The notes: a model not told the origin generated them from the letters alone. DNA of 6,496 nucleotides from an uncultured Eubacteriales bacterium (GCA_959604475.1 CAUHBX010000056.1:1-6496); one strand, 5' to 3'. Shown: positions 1 through 5,780, counted from the stretch's first letter. Program-made: numbers and translations.

Positions 1-54
1 GCAGACTGTAAATCTGTTGCGATAGCTTCGAAGGTCCGAATCCTTCCCCAACCA
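1..54 (+). tRNA. tRNA-Tyr (GTA), 3' part, cut by window edge
   Basis: Only the 3' part of the gene is in the window. The anticodon loop reads CTGTAAA with anticodon GTA at 8-10, flanked by the stem GCAGA/TCTGT (1-5 with 13-17, one G-U pair). A long class II variable arm follows (18-29) with a short GC/GC stem, as expected for tRNA-Tyr, Ser or Leu. The T stem is GAAGG (30-34) with CCTTC (42-46) around the loop TCCGAAT. The acceptor 3' strand is 47-53 and the discriminator is A54. Read this way, the CCA at 52-54 belongs to the acceptor end and no separate CCA tail is encoded, because TTT follows. The 5' half would settle that reading. The next tRNA starts 12 bases downstream, so the two are probably co-transcribed. 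Confidence 0.93.
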
Positions 55-66
55 TTTTTTTAATGA

Positions 67-140
<74 letters not shown>

Positions 141-146
141 TTGAGA

Positions 147-188
147 AAAACCCCTAGAAATTAAGGTTTCTAGGGGTTTTATTTTTTT
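147..188 (+). terminator. intrinsic terminator of the tRNA operon
   Basis: A perfect inverted repeat pairs 147-160 with 167-180. It has a 10-bp core (CCCCTAGAAA with TTTCTAGGGG) extended by four A-T pairs and a 6-base loop. Four T, one A and seven T follow. It lies six bases after the tRNA-fMet end and probably closes the tRNA transcript. The flanking A run on the 5' side means it could also work on the minus strand. Confidence 0.93.
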
Positions 189-212
189 ATTTAATATAAA
201 ATTGTATAAAGA

Positions 213-242
213 TTGTACCTTTGACAAAGCTTAAAATATATA
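213..242 (+). promoter_or_regulatory. weak candidate promoter for the phosphodiesterase gene
   Basis: TTGTAC at 213-218 and TATATA at 237-242 are separated by 18 bases and lie 27 bases upstream of the start codon. A better -35 hexamer, TTGACA at 221-226, has no -10 hexamer at proper distance. The region is very AT-rich, so chance matches are likely. Confidence 0.3.
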
Positions 243-268
243 AGTGCTGTTAGTGAAGGGGTTATGTT

Positions 269-2050
269 ATGAATAATTTTATAAAATCTGTAGCTAACGT
301 AGCAATTTCAAATTGGCCAAGGCTGCTGTGGTTTGAGATACCATATAAAATAATTGGGTTTTATTATATTTATCCGTGTATAAAATGGTTTTTTAAATGT
401 GCCGTAAGTCTGGCTGGTTTAACATATATAAGCCAGGAGAACATATTTAAGCTGTTTATGTCCCCGTATTTTTATCCGCTTGCTTTTTGTGCGTTCTTAT
501 TATTCTCATTTTATGTTTATTATGAAATTACGGCTTTAATTCTGTACTGTGACTGGAGCTGGCGACATGAGAGATTTTCGGTTTTAAAGCTGTGGAAGGT
601 AACACTGAAAAAATCTGTTAGAATATTTCATTATAAAAACCTTCCGACATTCATACTGATTTTGCCTTTGCTGGGGCTTTCAAATTTTTTTGTTTTGGGA
701 GACGAGCTAAGGAAGTTTAAAATACCGGAGTTTATTATAGAGTTTGTTGTTGAAAACCCCATGTATACAACTGGTTTTTTACTCGGAATACTGCTTATAA
801 ATTATGCGCTTCTTAAAAATATATTTATAATACCGCATGCGATTTTAAATGACTGTACCTTTTTGGACTCTAGAAAACCAAATTCGGAAATGCTTAAATC
901 CAGGAAAACTAAAACAGCCGTGACGTTGTTGGCTTCAACTGCAATTTATTTTATTTTGTCTTCGATAGTATGGGTTATTTTTGTGTTTATAATATATCTG
1001 GACTGTAATTTGTCTTATTCAGGAGCTTCCAGGGTCTATGCGTTTAAGCTGTTGTACACTAAGATGAACATTAGCGCATTAATATTCAGCAACTCTATAT
1101 TTATCGCCTTATTTGCTGCTGTGGTTATAATTTTGTACCATAGCTATAAGCAAGAAAACTATCAGTTCGCAAAAGAAAAGACAAAAGGGTCTGAAGTAAT
1201 TAAAAAAATTCTTTCTATATTAATCGCAGCAGTTATGCTAATGATGTTCAGTGAGACTGAAATTGGAAGTCGTTTTTCTGTTCCTGAAGACACTTCAATT
1301 TTGGTTATTGCACACCGTGCAGGAGCATATGGTGCGCCTGAAAACACATTGGCAGCACTAAATATTGCTATTAAGAGCGGAGCGGATATGGCTGAAATTG
1401 ACGTACAGCAAACAAAAGACAAAGAACTTATTGTAATGCATGATTCTAATTTTAAAAGGATTACGGGCATGAATAAAAATGTATGGGACGCGGATTATAA
1501 TGAGGTATCTAAACTTGACGCAGGAAAATATTATTCTATGGCTTTTGAGGGTGAGAAGATACCCAAGCTTGAAGAAATGCTAGATTCGGCAAAAAATAAA
1601 ATTGACCTGATGATTGAGTTGAAATCAACAGGACATGAGACTGATTTGGAAAGAAAGACTGTTGACTTGATTGAAAAATACGGAATGGAAAAGCAATGCG
1701 TTATAGCCTCAATGAACATGGATATACTGCGCAAGGCAAAGGAGTACAATACTTCGATTGAGACTGTGTATATAACAACATTGCTTCTTACGGACGATTA
1801 CAGCAACAGATATATAGATGGATACAGCGTTGAGACGACATTTTTGTCAAGTGAAATGGTACATGAAGCACATTTTACTAACAAAAAGGTTTTTACTTGG
1901 ACAGCTAACTCGGAAGACACGATTAAAAAAATCATCCTGTGCGGTGCTGACGGTATTATAACAGATTCACCAAGTATGGTTTACTCATTTATCGAGTCAA
2001 AGGACAGTACTCTAGATTTCTGGATTGATTTATTTTATGGTAAAGAATAG
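269..2050 (+). CDS. membrane-anchored glycerophosphodiester phosphodiesterase
   Basis: A 593-residue protein. The N-terminal ~330 residues are hydrophobic, with likely membrane spans near 25-50, 69-96, 126-144, 167-190, 215-245, 268-290 and 311-327. This matches the GPDPase membrane domain that precedes GDPD in many Firmicutes. Residues ~345-580 form a GDPD TIM barrel. The opening motif is H349-R-A-G-A-Y-G-A-P-E-N-T, followed by E376-x-D378 and H391-D392, the expected metal and catalytic residues. IELK (449-452), TWTAN (543-547) and GADGIITDSP (559-568) complete the fold. The family cleaves glycerophosphodiesters to glycerol-3-phosphate and an alcohol. An outward-facing catalytic domain acting on lipid or lipoteichoic-acid glycerophosphate is inference. 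The start is supported by GAAGGGG seven bases before ATG. The gene stands alone between terminators and is richer in A/T than its neighbours. Total length fits streptococcal and clostridial two-domain homologues. Confidence 0.93.
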   Translation: MNNFIKSVANVAISNWPRLLWFEIPYKIIGFYYIYPCIKWFFKCAVSLAGLTYISQENIFKLFMSPYFYPLAFCAFLLFSFYVYYEITALILYCDWSWRHERFSVLKLWKVTLKKSVRIFHYKNLPTFILILPLLGLSNFFVLGDELRKFKIPEFIIEFVVENPMYTTGFLLGILLINYALLKNIFIIPHAILNDCTFLDSRKPNSEMLKSRKTKTAVTLLASTAIYFILSSIVWVIFVFIIYLDCNLSYSGASRVYAFKLLYTKMNISALIFSNSIFIALFAAVVIILYHSYKQENYQFAKEKTKGSEVIKKILSILIAAVMLMMFSETEIGSRFSVPEDTSILVIAHRAGAYGAPENTLAALNIAIKSGADMAEIDVQQTKDKELIVMHDSNFKRITGMNKNVWDADYNEVSKLDAGKYYSMAFEGEKIPKLEEMLDSAKNKIDLMIELKSTGHETDLERKTVDLIEKYGMEKQCVIASMNMDILRKAKEYNTSIETVYITTLLLTDDYSNRYIDGYSVETTFLSSEMVHEAHFTNKKVFTWTANSEDTIKKIILCGADGIITDSPSMVYSFIESKDSTLDFWIDLFYGKE

Positions 2051-2092
2051 GCTTCGAATAGGTGGATTTTTATATGCCTGTATATTTAAAAC

Positions 2093-2121
2093 GTACTTAA
2101 GTCTAAACGCTTTATAAGTAC
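2093..2121. repeat. 7-bp inverted repeat abutting the terminator
   Basis: GTACTTA (2093-2099) and TAAGTAC (2115-2121) are perfect inverted repeats with a 15-base spacer, ending where the next hairpin begins. It could be a weak extra hairpin in the 3' UTR or an operator half-site pair. Nothing else supports either role. Confidence 0.35.
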
Positions 2122-2147
2122 AAGGTATGGATTAACCATACCTTTTT
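2122..2147 (+). terminator. intrinsic terminator after the phosphodiesterase gene
   Basis: AAGGTATGG (2122-2130) pairs perfectly with CCATACCTT (2136-2144) around the 5-base loop ATTAA, and five T end at 2147. It lies about 70 bases after the stop codon and isolates this gene from the lipoprotein gene downstream. Confidence 0.82.
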
Positions 2148-2212
2148 CAATTTAGGAATTATATAGCTAATTCAGGGAAGTATATTAATAAATACTGTTT
2201 CAGGAGGCTATT

Positions 2213-2767
2213 ATGAAAAGAAAATTTTTAACATTCATACTGATTATAACTCTGGCATTTTCACTTGTTTCATGTAAGAGCTCGTCGGCGGGACAGAACA
2301 CTTCAATCGACGCAGAGGTTGAAGAAGGAATGCTTTTAGACTTCTATGAAGCGGTAAAGGATGCCTATGGCGATGATTATATTCCGGGGGAGATGCTTAA
2401 TGAGGATGATTTTGAAAAAATTTTCGGTGTAGAAGCAAAGGATACGGCGGCCTATTTTGCGGAGGTTTCCGTGCTGAATGGAAGGGCAGACACCTTTGTA
2501 GGGATAGAGTCAAAGGAGGGGGAGGCCGGGAATATTGAGGATGAACTCAGCGCTTATAGAAAAAGGCTTGTGGAAAGCGCGGATTTGTACCCGGAGGATA
2601 CAGCTAGGATAAACGCATCTGAAGTATACCGTATAGGAAATTATGTGTTCTTCATACTTCTTGGCAATACAGATATGGAAGAAGCGGATGGACAGGACCA
2701 GTATGGCTTCGCGGAGGCTCAGGTGCAAAGGGGGATTAAGGCGATAGCCGAAACGGCGGAAAAATAG
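2213..2767 (+). CDS. DUF4358-like lipoprotein
   Basis: A 184-residue secreted lipoprotein. The signal peptide has a basic start (MKRK), a hydrophobic core at 5-17 and the lipobox L-V-S-C with Cys21 as the lipidation site, followed by a Ser-rich linker. The mature part is acidic. It has the pattern I recall for the Firmicutes family DUF4358: a central segment ending in a surface-type strand (AYFAEVSVL, about 84-92), an AD-x-FVGIESKEG stretch, an ExELxxYRKRLxE helix (~112-123), and a closing GNYVFFILLGN strand (~142-152). The molecular role of this family is not known to me. AGGAGG at 2202-2207, five bases before ATG, firmly sets the start. I saw no convincing -35/-10 pair upstream. The gene converges on the ZIP transporter with 30 bases between stop codons. 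Gene certainty is high; family assignment is moderate. Confidence 0.85.
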   Translation: MKRKFLTFILIITLAFSLVSCKSSSAGQNTSIDAEVEEGMLLDFYEAVKDAYGDDYIPGEMLNEDDFEKIFGVEAKDTAAYFAEVSVLNGRADTFVGIESKEGEAGNIEDELSAYRKRLVESADLYPEDTARINASEVYRIGNYVFFILLGNTDMEEADGQDQYGFAEAQVQRGIKAIAETAEK

Positions 2768-2772
2768 AAGAA

Positions 2773-2794
2773 GGCGGCAAATCCGCCCCCTTTT
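2773..2794. terminator. shared bidirectional terminator between convergent genes
   Basis: GGCGG (2773-2777) pairs with CCGCC (2783-2787) around the loop CAAAT. On the plus strand CCC and four T follow. On the minus strand the hairpin is followed by TTCTTCTATTTTT. It is a short stem but lies exactly between the two convergent stop codons, so it probably serves both transcripts. Confidence 0.6.
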
Positions 2795-2797
2795 AAA

Positions 2798-3577
2798 TTA
2801 CCCAAGCGCTACGTCTAAAATCATCATTATTACAAATCCTGCGGCAAATCCTATTGTTCCGATGTTGGAATGGTCTCCCTCGGATGCCTCGGGAATAAGC
2901 TCCTCAACCACAACGTACACCATAGCCCCCGCCGCAAAGGCAAGTAGATACGGCAGTACGGGGACTATAAAGGAAGCAAGCGCTATTGTGATTACCGCGC
3001 CTATCGGCTCAACTATTCCGGACATGGCGCCGTAAAGGAAGGCGCGCTTTTTGCTTGTTCCATCGCTTTTAAGGGGCAGTGAAATAACTGCGCCCTCAGG
3101 GAAATTCTGAATGGCTATGCCTATTGCCAGTGCAAATGCTCCCGCTGCTGATATTGCACTGTCTCCGTTCAACGCTCCGGCAAAAACGACTCCGACTGCC
3201 ATTCCCTCCGGAATATTATGGAGGGTAACAGCAAGTACAAGCATTGCATTTTTTCCTAAAGAGCTTTTTAAGCCTTCTTTTTGACCCCCAAGATGCATAT
3301 GAGGTATTATCCTGTCCATAATGAGGAGAAACGCTATGCCAAGGGCAAAGCCGATGGCAGCCGGAATAAACGCCAGCTTTCCCATATCTGACGACATATC
3401 CATAGCCGGTATAAGAAGCGACCATACCGACGCCGCAATCATAACTCCGGAGGCAAAGCCTAACAGCGCTTTTTGAACGCGGGGCTTAATCTGGTCTTTA
3501 AGGAAAAAAACGCAGGCTGAGCCCAGTGCAGTACCTATAAAAGGTATAAGTAAACCTAATAATATATCATAATTCAT
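2798..3577 (-). CDS. ZIP family divalent metal transporter (GufA-like)
   Basis: A 259-residue polytopic membrane protein with about eight predicted spans, typical of bacterial ZIP carriers that import Zn2+, Fe2+ or Mn2+. The family signature in TM4 is H120-N121-I-P123-E124-G. TM5 has Q157-N158-F-P160-E161-G, with Gln in place of the His seen in ZupT-type proteins, and the later VVEELIPE motif supplies E225/E226. This Q-type TM5 and the EELIPE motif fit the GufA branch, as in the Bordetella ZIP structure. The cytoplasmic loop between TM3 and TM4 is short with two His (H93, H95). AGGTGA lies five bases before the ATG. A strong promoter with a Fur-like palindrome precedes the gene, suggesting metal-dependent repression. 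The actual metal cannot be read from the sequence, so I give no gene symbol. Confidence 0.93.
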   Translation of the reverse strand: MNYDILLGLLIPFIGTALGSACVFFLKDQIKPRVQKALLGFASGVMIAASVWSLLIPAMDMSSDMGKLAFIPAAIGFALGIAFLLIMDRIIPHMHLGGQKEGLKSSLGKNAMLVLAVTLHNIPEGMAVGVVFAGALNGDSAISAAGAFALAIGIAIQNFPEGAVISLPLKSDGTSKKRAFLYGAMSGIVEPIGAVITIALASFIVPVLPYLLAFAAGAMVYVVVEELIPEASEGDHSNIGTIGFAAGFVIMMILDVALG

Positions 3578-3610
3578 AAAATCACCTGCTAAATTTAAAA
3601 TAATAGTAAT

Positions 3611-3625
3611 TGATAATAATTATTA
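3611..3625. promoter_or_regulatory. Fur-family-like operator over the ZIP promoter
   Basis: TGATAATAATTATTA matches the 7-1-7 Fur consensus TGATAAT-N-ATTATCA at 13 of 14 fixed positions. It agrees less well with PerR (12 of 14) and worse with Zur. It overlaps the -10 hexamer and the expected start of the minus-strand ZIP transcript, a classic place for repression. The stretch is nearly all A/T, so a chance palindrome is possible. Confidence 0.5.
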
Positions 3626-3650
3626 TATATTGTGAACTGCTTTAGGTCAA
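3622..3650 (-). promoter_or_regulatory. sigma-A-type promoter of the ZIP gene
   Basis: Read on the minus strand, TTGACC (3650-3645) is followed after exactly 17 bases by TATAAT (3627-3622). The match is 11 of 12 to consensus. The predicted start near 3615 leaves a leader of about 38 bases. Confidence 0.82.
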
Positions 3651-3676
3651 TTGTAAACTAAAAACAGTTATTTTTA

Positions 3677-3704
3677 TTGCTTTTTAAATTTTATGTGCTA
3701 TAAT
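3677..3704 (+). promoter_or_regulatory. extended -10 promoter of the T-box/serS transcript
   Basis: TGCTATAAT (3696-3704) is a perfect -10 hexamer with the TGn extension. TTGCTT at 3677-3682 is a moderate -35 with a 16-base spacer. The predicted start is close to 3711, just before the T-box leader. It diverges from the ZIP promoter. Confidence 0.8.
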
Positions 3705-3710
3705 ATCTTC

Positions 3711-3959
3711 ATGTTCATAAAAAATAGGATGTTTTGAGGAAAGCTAAATCCCACAGCGTTATCAGAGAGCCGGCGGTTGGTGAAAGACGGCAGCGTGAAA
3801 GGATGTTCCACTTTCTTAGTCCCCGGTGAAAGCCGGAAGGGAAAAGCCCTTTACAGCTTTATCGAGAGGGCGGTTAATTAACCGTCAATACGGGTGGCAA
3901 CGCGGGCATATCGGCTCGTCCCAGTTTAGGCGTATGGCTTAATGGGACGGGCCTTTTTT
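3711..3959 (+). ncRNA. T-box riboswitch leader, tRNA-Ser responsive
   Basis: A ~250-base leader with T-box architecture. Stem I is closed by GCTAA (3743-3747) with TTAGT (3816-3820) and carries AGAGAG (3764-3769) and a GCCG/CGGC distal helix (3769-3772 with 3788-3791). Three hairpins follow: CCGG/CCGG (3823-3836), AAGGG/CCCTT (3837-3851) and a 7-bp stem (3869-3875 with 3880-3886). The T-box core GGGTGGCAACGCG lies at 3892-3904. Its bulge TGGC (3895-3898) pairs with the 3' end of a tRNA having discriminator G, which fits tRNA-Ser. The best specifier codon is TCC at 3807-3809, in the 3' part of stem I and followed by A as is usual; this placement is less certain. Uncharged tRNA-Ser would stabilise the antiterminator and allow serS transcription; charged tRNA lets the terminator form. 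Confidence 0.93.
3913..3959 (+). terminator. T-box regulated terminator
   Basis: GGCTCGTCCCA (3913-3923) pairs with TGGGACGGGCC (3943-3953) over 11 bp with one G-U, and six T follow at 3954-3959. The CGTCCC part of the 5' strand is also the partner of the T-box core in the antiterminator, so the two folds exclude each other. Confidence 0.92.
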
Positions 3960-3975
3960 AATCCGCCCATTAAGC
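3937..3975 (+). promoter_or_regulatory. alternative hairpin spanning the terminator T tract
   Basis: GCTTAATGGG (3937-3946) is perfectly complementary to CCCATTAAGC (3966-3975). Skipping a bulged A3947, CGGG (3948-3951) continues with TCCG (3962-3965), giving 14 pairs with one G-U. The loop is CCTTTTTTAA. The helix uses the terminator's 3' strand and can only form after readthrough. A smaller competing hairpin TCCGC/GCGGA (3962-3978) shares the distal strand. The structure ends 17 bases before the serS ribosome binding site. Confidence 0.5.
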
Positions 3976-3992
3976 GGAAAATATTGGTTTTT

Positions 3993-3998
3993 AGGAGG
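3993..3998 (+). promoter_or_regulatory. serS ribosome binding site (decides the start)
   Basis: AGGAGG lies only two bases before the ATG at 4001 but eight bases before the in-frame GTG at 4007. The spacing favours the GTG. Confidence 0.7.
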
Positions 3999-4006
3999 AA
4001 ATGGCT

Positions 4007-5296
4007 GTGTTAGACATTAAATTTGTAAGAGAAAATCCAGAGATAGTTAAACAGAACATCAGAAACAAGTTTCAGGATAGAAAGCTTCCCCTCGTTGATG
4101 AGGTGATAGAGCTTGACCTTGAAAACAGAAAAATAAAGCAGGAGGTTGAGGCACTCCGCGCAGACAGAAACAAGCTGTCAAAGCAAATTGGCGGACTTAT
4201 GGCAAAGGGCGAGAAGGAAGAGGCTGAAAGGGTAAAGGCTGAGGTAGCTAAAAATTCCGCAAGGGTAGACGAGCTTTCGGAAAGGGAAAAGGAAGTTGAA
4301 GAAAAAATAAAAAAAATAATGATGTCTATTCCAAATATCATTGACCCCTCTGTCCCTATCGGCAAGGATGACAGCGAAAACGTTGAGGTTCAGAAGTACG
4401 GCGAGCCTGTTGTGCCTGATTTTGAAATCCCTTACCACACAGAAATAATGGAGAGCTTTAACGGCATTGACCTAGACAGTGCTAGAAAGGTTGCCGGAAA
4501 CGGCTTCTACTACCTTATGGGAGATATTGCGAGGCTTCATTCGGCTGTTATATCGTATGCACGCGATTTTATGATTGATAGGGGCTTTACCTACTGTGTG
4601 CCGCCTTTTATGATAAGGAGCGACGTTGTTACAGGGGTTATGAGCTTTGAGGAAATGGATGCCATGATGTACAAAATTGAGGGTGAGGACCTTTACCTTA
4701 TTGGTACAAGCGAGCATTCTATGATTGGCAAATTTATTGACACTATGAATAAGGAAGCTGACCTTCCCTATACTCTTACAAGCTATTCCCCCTGTTTCCG
4801 TAAGGAAAAGGGCGCCCATGGCATAGAGGAAAGAGGCGTGTACAGAATTCACCAGTTTGAGAAGCAGGAAATGATTGTCGTATGTAAGCCTGAGGACAGT
4901 ATGGCATGGTACGATAAGCTTTGGCAGAATACAGTAGACCTTTTCAGGTCTTTGGATGTTCCTGTCAGAACACTTGAGTGCTGCTCTGGAGACCTAGCGG
5001 ACCTTAAGGTCAAATCGGTTGACGTTGAGGCTTGGTCACCAAGACAGAAAAAATATTTTGAGGTTGGAAGCTGTTCAAACCTCGGCGACGCACAGGCAAG
5101 GAGACTTAGAATAAGAGTGACAGGAGAAAACGGAGAGAAATATTTTGCCAATACTCTTAACAATACTGTTGTAGCGCCTCCCAGAATGTTAATTGCGTTC
5201 CTTGAAAATAACCTTCAGTCTGACGGAACAGTAAAAATACCCGAAGTTTTAAGACCATATATGGGCGGCAAGGAAGCTTTAATTCCTTCAAAATAA
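4007..5296 (+). CDS. serS: serine--tRNA ligase (SerRS)
   Basis: A cytoplasmic class II synthetase that activates serine and charges tRNA-Ser. With the GTG start the protein has 429 residues beginning MLDIKFVRENPE, the usual SerRS opening; the in-frame ATG at 4001 would add two residues (MA) with poor Shine-Dalgarno spacing. Residues ~28-108 form the charged coiled-coil arm that holds the tRNA long arm. The catalytic core shows a TSEHS serine-site loop (234-238), motif 2 (F264-R265 to QFEK at 283-286), an EVGSCSN stretch and QARR, then motif 3. Motif 3 reads TLNNTVVAPPRML (383-395, Arg393) where common bacterial enzymes have a TLNGSGLAxGRTL-like sequence, and VDVEAW replaces the usual YDLEVW. 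All key charged residues remain, so it should be active, but it belongs to a divergent SerRS subtype. Expression is controlled by the serine T-box upstream. A terminator follows directly, so it is monocistronic. Confidence 0.97.
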   Translation: MLDIKFVRENPEIVKQNIRNKFQDRKLPLVDEVIELDLENRKIKQEVEALRADRNKLSKQIGGLMAKGEKEEAERVKAEVAKNSARVDELSEREKEVEEKIKKIMMSIPNIIDPSVPIGKDDSENVEVQKYGEPVVPDFEIPYHTEIMESFNGIDLDSARKVAGNGFYYLMGDIARLHSAVISYARDFMIDRGFTYCVPPFMIRSDVVTGVMSFEEMDAMMYKIEGEDLYLIGTSEHSMIGKFIDTMNKEADLPYTLTSYSPCFRKEKGAHGIEERGVYRIHQFEKQEMIVVCKPEDSMAWYDKLWQNTVDLFRSLDVPVRTLECCSGDLADLKVKSVDVEAWSPRQKKYFEVGSCSNLGDAQARRLRIRVTGENGEKYFANTLNNTVVAPPRMLIAFLENNLQSDGTVKIPEVLRPYMGGKEALIPSK

Positions 5297-5302
5297 AATT
5301 TA

Positions 5303-5334
5303 TCCCCCAGACAGTTTGTCCTGGGGGAATTTTT
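5303..5334 (+). terminator. serS terminator
   Basis: TCCCCCAG (5303-5310) pairs with CTGGGGGA (5321-5328). An inner ACA/TGT helix is separated by one bulged C, and the tail is ATTTTT. It begins seven bases after the serS stop codon. Confidence 0.92.
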
Positions 5335-5356
5335 AAACAGATTTTTGAAAAAACTA

Positions 5357-5385
5357 TTGACAAATATAAAAAGCAAGAGTAAGAT
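5357..5385 (+). promoter_or_regulatory. consensus-like promoter with no gene behind it
   Basis: TTGACA (5357-5362) is perfect, and TAAGAT (5380-5385) follows at exactly 17 bases with four of six matches. The expected start is near 5392. No ORF with a ribosome binding site follows on the plus strand; the next gene (5518-5763) is on the opposite strand. Confidence 0.6.
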
Positions 5386-5429
5386 ACTTTATAACTGTAG
5401 CACTTACATCTGCTAAAGCGAGAAATTCA

Positions 5430-5464
5430 AATGAATAAATAAATGCCCCTTTATTTATTTCATT
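5430..5464. repeat. 14-bp A/T-rich hairpin
   Basis: Bases 5430-5443 pair with 5450-5464 over 14 bp with one bulged T (5459) and a TGCCCC loop. No T run follows on either strand, so it is not a typical terminator. It may be a structural element of a transcript or only reflect low-complexity ATAAATAAA sequence. Confidence 0.5.
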
Positions 5465-5483
5465 AAAACCTTTTATTTCTTAA

Positions 5484-5509
5484 GGCCTTCCAAATCCCAA
5501 CGGAAGGCC
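5484..5509 (-). terminator. probable terminator of the DUF3343 gene
   Basis: GGCCTTCC (5484-5491) and GGAAGGCC (5502-5509) form a perfect 8-bp stem with a 10-base loop, starting nine bases beyond the minus-strand stop codon. On the minus strand it is followed by TTAAGAAATAAAA, a poor T tract, so efficiency is doubtful. Confidence 0.55.
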
Positions 5510-5517
5510 GTTCGCAT

Positions 5518-5763
5518 TTATAATGGGCTTGGCTCGCCGTTTAAAACCCTGTAAAGTGCACAGTCCAGCGTATTGTCCGAAAGAATGGCATTCAGCTTTT
5601 CAAAATCCTTATCCTCTATTCTGAGCGATATGCCGCAGGAGGCTGTAATTTTCCTAAGCGTGGGCATCACTGTGACCTCAAAATGCGCTGACAGCAGTTT
5701 TTCCGCCGAGACGGCTGCGTGTGTGGAGTTGAAGGCAAGAAGGTAATATTCGTCGTTTCTCAT
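5518..5763 (-). CDS. DUF3343 putative Se/S carrier-like protein
   Basis: An 81-residue soluble protein. It opens EYYLLAFNSTHAAVSAEKLLSA, the pattern of DUF3343 proteins (a beta strand, an S/T-H-x-A turn and a helix carrying AEKxL). It continues with VMPTLRKITASCGISLRI, in which the conserved SCG holds Cys43. A second Cys is at 68. DUF3343 proteins are annotated as putative Se/S carriers and often sit beside yedF and selenium genes; the reaction has not been shown to my knowledge. GAGGTG lies five bases before the ATG. The predicted transcript start is near 5774, giving a leader of only about 11 bases with the ribosome binding site at its 5' end. It is transcribed away from yedF, with interlocked promoters. 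Length is normal for the family. Confidence 0.85.
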   Translation of the reverse strand: MRNDEYYLLAFNSTHAAVSAEKLLSAHFEVTVMPTLRKITASCGISLRIEDKDFEKLNAILSDNTLDCALYRVLNGEPSPL

Positions 5764-5780
5764 AAAAACACCTCACAGCA

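Larger units (their letters stand above)
5391..5510 (+). ncRNA. candidate small RNA
   Basis: This 120-base stretch follows a good promoter and contains three potential hairpins: TAGCA/TGCTA (5398-5415), a long A/T stem (5430-5464) and GGCCTTCC/GGAAGGCC (5484-5509). The only ORFs are of a few codons (ATG at 5431 and 5443) and lack a clear ribosome binding site. I recognise no known RNA family. The 3' end is uncertain because neither of the last two hairpins has a good plus-strand T tract, so the transcript might instead run antisense into the DUF3343 gene. Confidence 0.28.

Noticed and set aside
51..54. ACCA at the end of tRNA-Tyr as an encoded CCA tail
   Set aside because: Counting the 7-base acceptor strand from the T stem makes these bases acceptor positions plus the discriminator. 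The tRNA-fMet alongside also lacks an encoded CCA.
221..226. Perfect TTGACA before the phosphodiesterase gene
   Set aside because: No -10 hexamer lies 16-18 bases downstream; TATATA at 237 is only 10 bases away.
1162..1749. Minus-strand open frames of 72 and 102 codons inside the phosphodiesterase gene
   Set aside because: They are antisense to the conserved GDPD catalytic domain and have no independent coding evidence.
4072..5363. Several open frames of 68-126 codons on the minus strand opposite serS
   Set aside because: They lack ribosome binding sites and recognisable domains, and they mirror the strongly coding serS frame.
5431..5469. Tiny plus-strand ORFs starting at ATG 5431 and 5443 as leader peptides
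   Set aside because: They are only three and seven codons long, lie in the A/T hairpin and have no ribosome binding site.
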